Assembly: GCA_900617975.1 (NCBI GenBank)
Contig: UZAE01012023.1
Coordinates: forward strand, 1-64,000
DNA length: 64,000 nucleotides
Reading direction: 5' to 3'
DNA from: Rodentolepis nana
Lineage: Eukaryota; Platyhelminthes; Cestoda; Cyclophyllidea; Hymenolepididae
The notes beneath the pieces are model-generated. The model was not told the origin of the DNA. It searched no databases and saw nothing but the letters and a program-made list of their open reading frames with translations. Below, in pieces: positions 62,130 to 64,000 of this stretch. How positions within the stretch are numbered: the stretch's first letter is position 1; each line of letters starts with the position of its first letter. Position numbers and translations under genes: made by a program.

Positions 62130-62198
62130 GGGATGTGTGATAGATTTACTTCCACGTGGTGCATCCTGGACAATGTATACTCATACGGCAAATTCTAT
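62130..62198 (+). ncRNA. HDV-like ribozyme at the 5' end of S11, with compensatory P1 change
   Basis: P1 is GGGAUGU with GCAUCCU. Compared with the other copies the fourth pair has changed from G-C to A-U on both strands, so pairing is kept. P3 is ACU/GGU around UCCACGU. The strand after P1 is GGACAAU. P4 is UGUAU-ACUC-AUACG, and J4/2 GGCAAA keeps the catalytic C. P2 is weakened to AUAGA/UCUAU plus neighbours. Confidence 0.8.
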
Positions 62199-62441
62199 GA
62201 ACAGGTAGCCGACTTCTAACTCCATGACCCCACCGTGTGTCATATTCGACCACTTTCACAGCACTCATCTTACCTTTTCTTTAATTTGTCCGCCTGTCTG
62301 TCTCCTTTACACCTGTGGATCACTGTTCTGTTTCCCCTCTCGACTATTTGTGACTTTGTCTGCTCCTCTCCTCTGTGAAGCTTGAAGTCAGCTAAAGGAC
62401 TAATGATAACTATCAAAACGGCTGCCATTTGAAATAAATAA
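62130..62441 (+). repeat. Family S retroposon, copy S11, full length, nested in S10
   Basis: Starts GGGATGTGTGATAG and ends with GAAATAAATAA before the right duplication. It is flanked by ATGATTGTTATCA at 62117-62129 and ATGACTGTTGTCA at 62442-62454, a 13-bp duplication of S10 sequence with two later changes. It is inverted relative to S10, so the locus can fold back on itself. Confidence 0.9.
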
Positions 62442-62645
62442 ATGACTGTTGTCATAAGCCCTGTAGTTGCCTTCAGGTCCTCACAAAGGAGAGGAACAAC
62501 AAAGTAACGAAAAATCGAGGGGGGGGGGCAGAAGAGTGATTCACGGATATTAAAATAGACAGACGCAAAGGTAAGGTGAGTGCTGTGAAAGTGATCGCAA
62601 ATGACACGCAGTCGGGTCATGATAGTTTGAAGTTAACCGCCGGTT

Positions 62646-62717
62646 TAAGACCTTTTGGTCGTGTGAGTGTATGTTCCCCGGGTTGCGCTACATGGCGGTA
62701 AGTCTATCGCGCACCCC
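62646..62717 (-). ncRNA. Degraded HDV-like ribozyme head of S10
   Basis: The layout of the head can still be followed (GCGATAGACTTACC at the start, an ACACTCACACG remnant of P4), but P1, P3 and J4/2 carry several changes. It should be inactive. Confidence 0.55.
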
Positions 62718-62729
62718 TCAAATGAATAT

Positions 62730-63167
62730 GAAACATAGAAATAGTGCAGGGTATCAACGTTGTGCTAAGGGAATATGAGAACACAAATCCTCAAAATACA
62801 TTTTTTTTATAAAATAACTACTGTTTTTACAAATTAAATAAAAAGATCCGTTAAGAGCGGACAAGAGACGTTGACAAGGTGGGAATAGAAAGGTTAAAGA
62901 CGACTTCACAAGCTGTCAAGTGACCAATACTTTGGATCGGTCCCAAAAAGTCATAACCGGATCTCATAAGAAAAAAAGGATGAAAAAAAGAGAAGAACCT
63001 GTATACACCAATGGAGACCGGTAACAAACTTGGAATACATTGGAAACGCAATAGGGGGAAAGGATCTATTTTAAATACCCTGATAAGTTATCCGTTGGAA
63101 GAGGAGTTCATCTCATGCAAAGTAACTTAAAATCAAATGCCAGATAGATTTAGTCATTGAAGACAAA
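62730..63167. other. Non-coding, 3' flank of the right-edge gene
   Basis: Probably includes the 3' UTR of the minus-strand gene that stops at 63168. The frame at 62851-63051 has no motif. Confidence 0.4.
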
Positions 63168-64000
63168 TTAGCGTGGAGGTAATGAACCCCGTTTATGCTC
63201 ATAAACTTTGAGGTAATTCATAAGGAATGGTGCTGCTCGTAGATCAGGAGGATCGCAAATGAGACTTCCAAGGATACTGCCATCAATGTCTCTAATCGAA
63301 TTCAGCATTTTCTTAGAAAGAATGAGATCTTTACTACCCTCGCCTCGGAGATGACTGCATAAAAGCCCTGCAGTCGGACCAGCTTTCAGTTCTTCCAGTT
63401 TTTGAATAGCACTCCTGAGGGCTGCTATTTCTCGAGAGTCACTTCCAAAATGAGGTCGGGTATTCATCCATCGTTCGTGAAGTGTCTTCACCACTCGTTC
63501 CGTCAAACTGGACCGATGATTTGCTTAAAAAGAATATAAAACTGGATTAGAGAGATTTTAAAACCTGATCTTAAGATGACCCTAACCCCAAACAAAGGAA
63601 AATTTGTTAATTTAACCTTTAACCTTAACTAAAGGATCTAAGGTCATGATCATTATTTAAAATGACACAACAGTAGCCCAATGTTAAGAAAACTGAAAGT
63701 TTGCCAAAAACATTGGTTTGGGGTGACTCATCAAGTCTTAAGGCCAATTTGTTGAGGCAATATTTTATTACAATGGTGATAATCGAAAGCGCTAGAAAAT
63801 GAGTAAGGAAATGACTTGGTATATAAACTAATATGTGATTCATTCTATCAGAAGAGTATGGAAACTCACAGGTAAAAAGAATGATATCCCTGAGGTCTCG
63901 ATAATCTTCAGTAGTCATTCTTAACTTCCGCAGAGATTCTATGCAGTCGATAACTTTTTCGGCAAAAGTTCTTGTTGGACTTATGTCCGCAGCATCTCTG
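63168..64000 (-). CDS. Last two exons of an unfinished gene, possibly nuclear receptor ligand-binding domain
   Basis: Two minus-strand exons join in phase: one from the right edge to 63870 (donor GTGAG) and one from 63523 to 63168 (acceptor TTTTTAAG, stop TAA). The intron is 346 nt. The visible protein starts RDAADISPTRTFAEKVIDC, continues LRKLRMTTEDYRDLRDIILFTS, then SLTERVVKTLHERWMNTRP and a basic, Pro-ending tail. The pattern of a leucine-rich helix, then M-T-x-E-D-Y-x-x-L-x-x-I-I-L-F, then a helix with VVKTLHERW recalls helices 7 to 9 of nuclear hormone receptor ligand-binding domains. The later helices do not clearly fit, and no DNA-binding domain is in view. The coding call is firm but the family is tentative. 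Confidence 0.6.

Larger units (their letters stand above)
62092..62717 (-). repeat. Family S retroposon, copy S10, interrupted by S11
   Basis: Two pieces of one minus-strand copy, 62092-62129 (tail end) and 62455-62717 (body and head), are separated by the plus-strand copy S11. The outer flanks TCAAATGAACAT at 62080-62091 and TCAAATGAATAT at 62718-62729 match at 11 of 12 positions. The head is degraded: GGGGUGC no longer pairs fully with GCAACCC. A poly-G run lies near 62519-62527. Confidence 0.87.

Overview
This is a nuclear genome window from a eukaryote. It is AT-rich (roughly one-third G+C by eye) and most likely comes from a parasitic flatworm, a cestode or trematode. Four of the small introns that can be placed exactly in conserved housekeeping genes are only 32 to 41 nt long (PMPCB 34, 32 and 35 nt; eEF1B-gamma 41 nt). 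Introns this short next to much longer ones, in a genome full of retroposons, fit Platyhelminthes. The species call is inference. There are no bacterial features, CRISPR arrays or convincing tRNA genes.

Layout. Positions 1-744 hold two head-to-tail, decayed copies of a retrotransposon RNase H domain. Positions 1897-3217 carry the last three exons of an adenylate kinase 1-type gene whose 5' exons lie off the left edge. Positions 4781-6393 hold a two-exon gene for a 513-residue disordered protein with a literal SILK motif and an RVxF-like motif, a possible protein phosphatase 1 partner. From 6.4 to 41.6 kb there is almost no recognisable coding sequence, only AT-rich DNA with dispersed repeats. 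A compact housekeeping cluster occupies 42.6-48.9 kb: eEF1B-gamma (minus) and mitochondrial processing peptidase beta (plus) diverge from a 341-bp shared promoter interval, and PMPCB converges on CIAO3/NARFL (minus) with 176 bp between stop codons. From 49 to 63 kb the window is again gene-poor and repeat-rich, with a 527-base assembly gap. The right edge holds the last two exons of an unfinished minus-strand gene, possibly a nuclear-receptor ligand-binding domain.

The most interesting system is a family of about 310-430 bp retroposons (called family S here, 11 copies, six of them in 57.5-62.8 kb). They have A+T-rich (AATA)n-like 3' tails, 12-15 bp target-site duplications and frequent 5' truncation. 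Read head to tail, full-length copies begin with about 70 nt that fold as a hepatitis-delta-virus-like (HDV-like) self-cleaving ribozyme. P1 is 7 bp with the G1-U wobble, P2 is 8 bp, P3 is 3 bp with loop UCCACGU, the strand after P1 is GGGCAA, P4 is short, and J4/2 is GGCAAA with the catalytic C. The predicted cleavage site coincides with the 5' boundary set by the target-site duplications, and the nested copy has a compensatory change in P1. A second, LTR-like repeat family (about 335 bp, 5-bp flanking repeats, TATA-like motif) and a related older family are also present.

All gene models were built by hand from reading frames and splice sites. No alignment or folding software was run.
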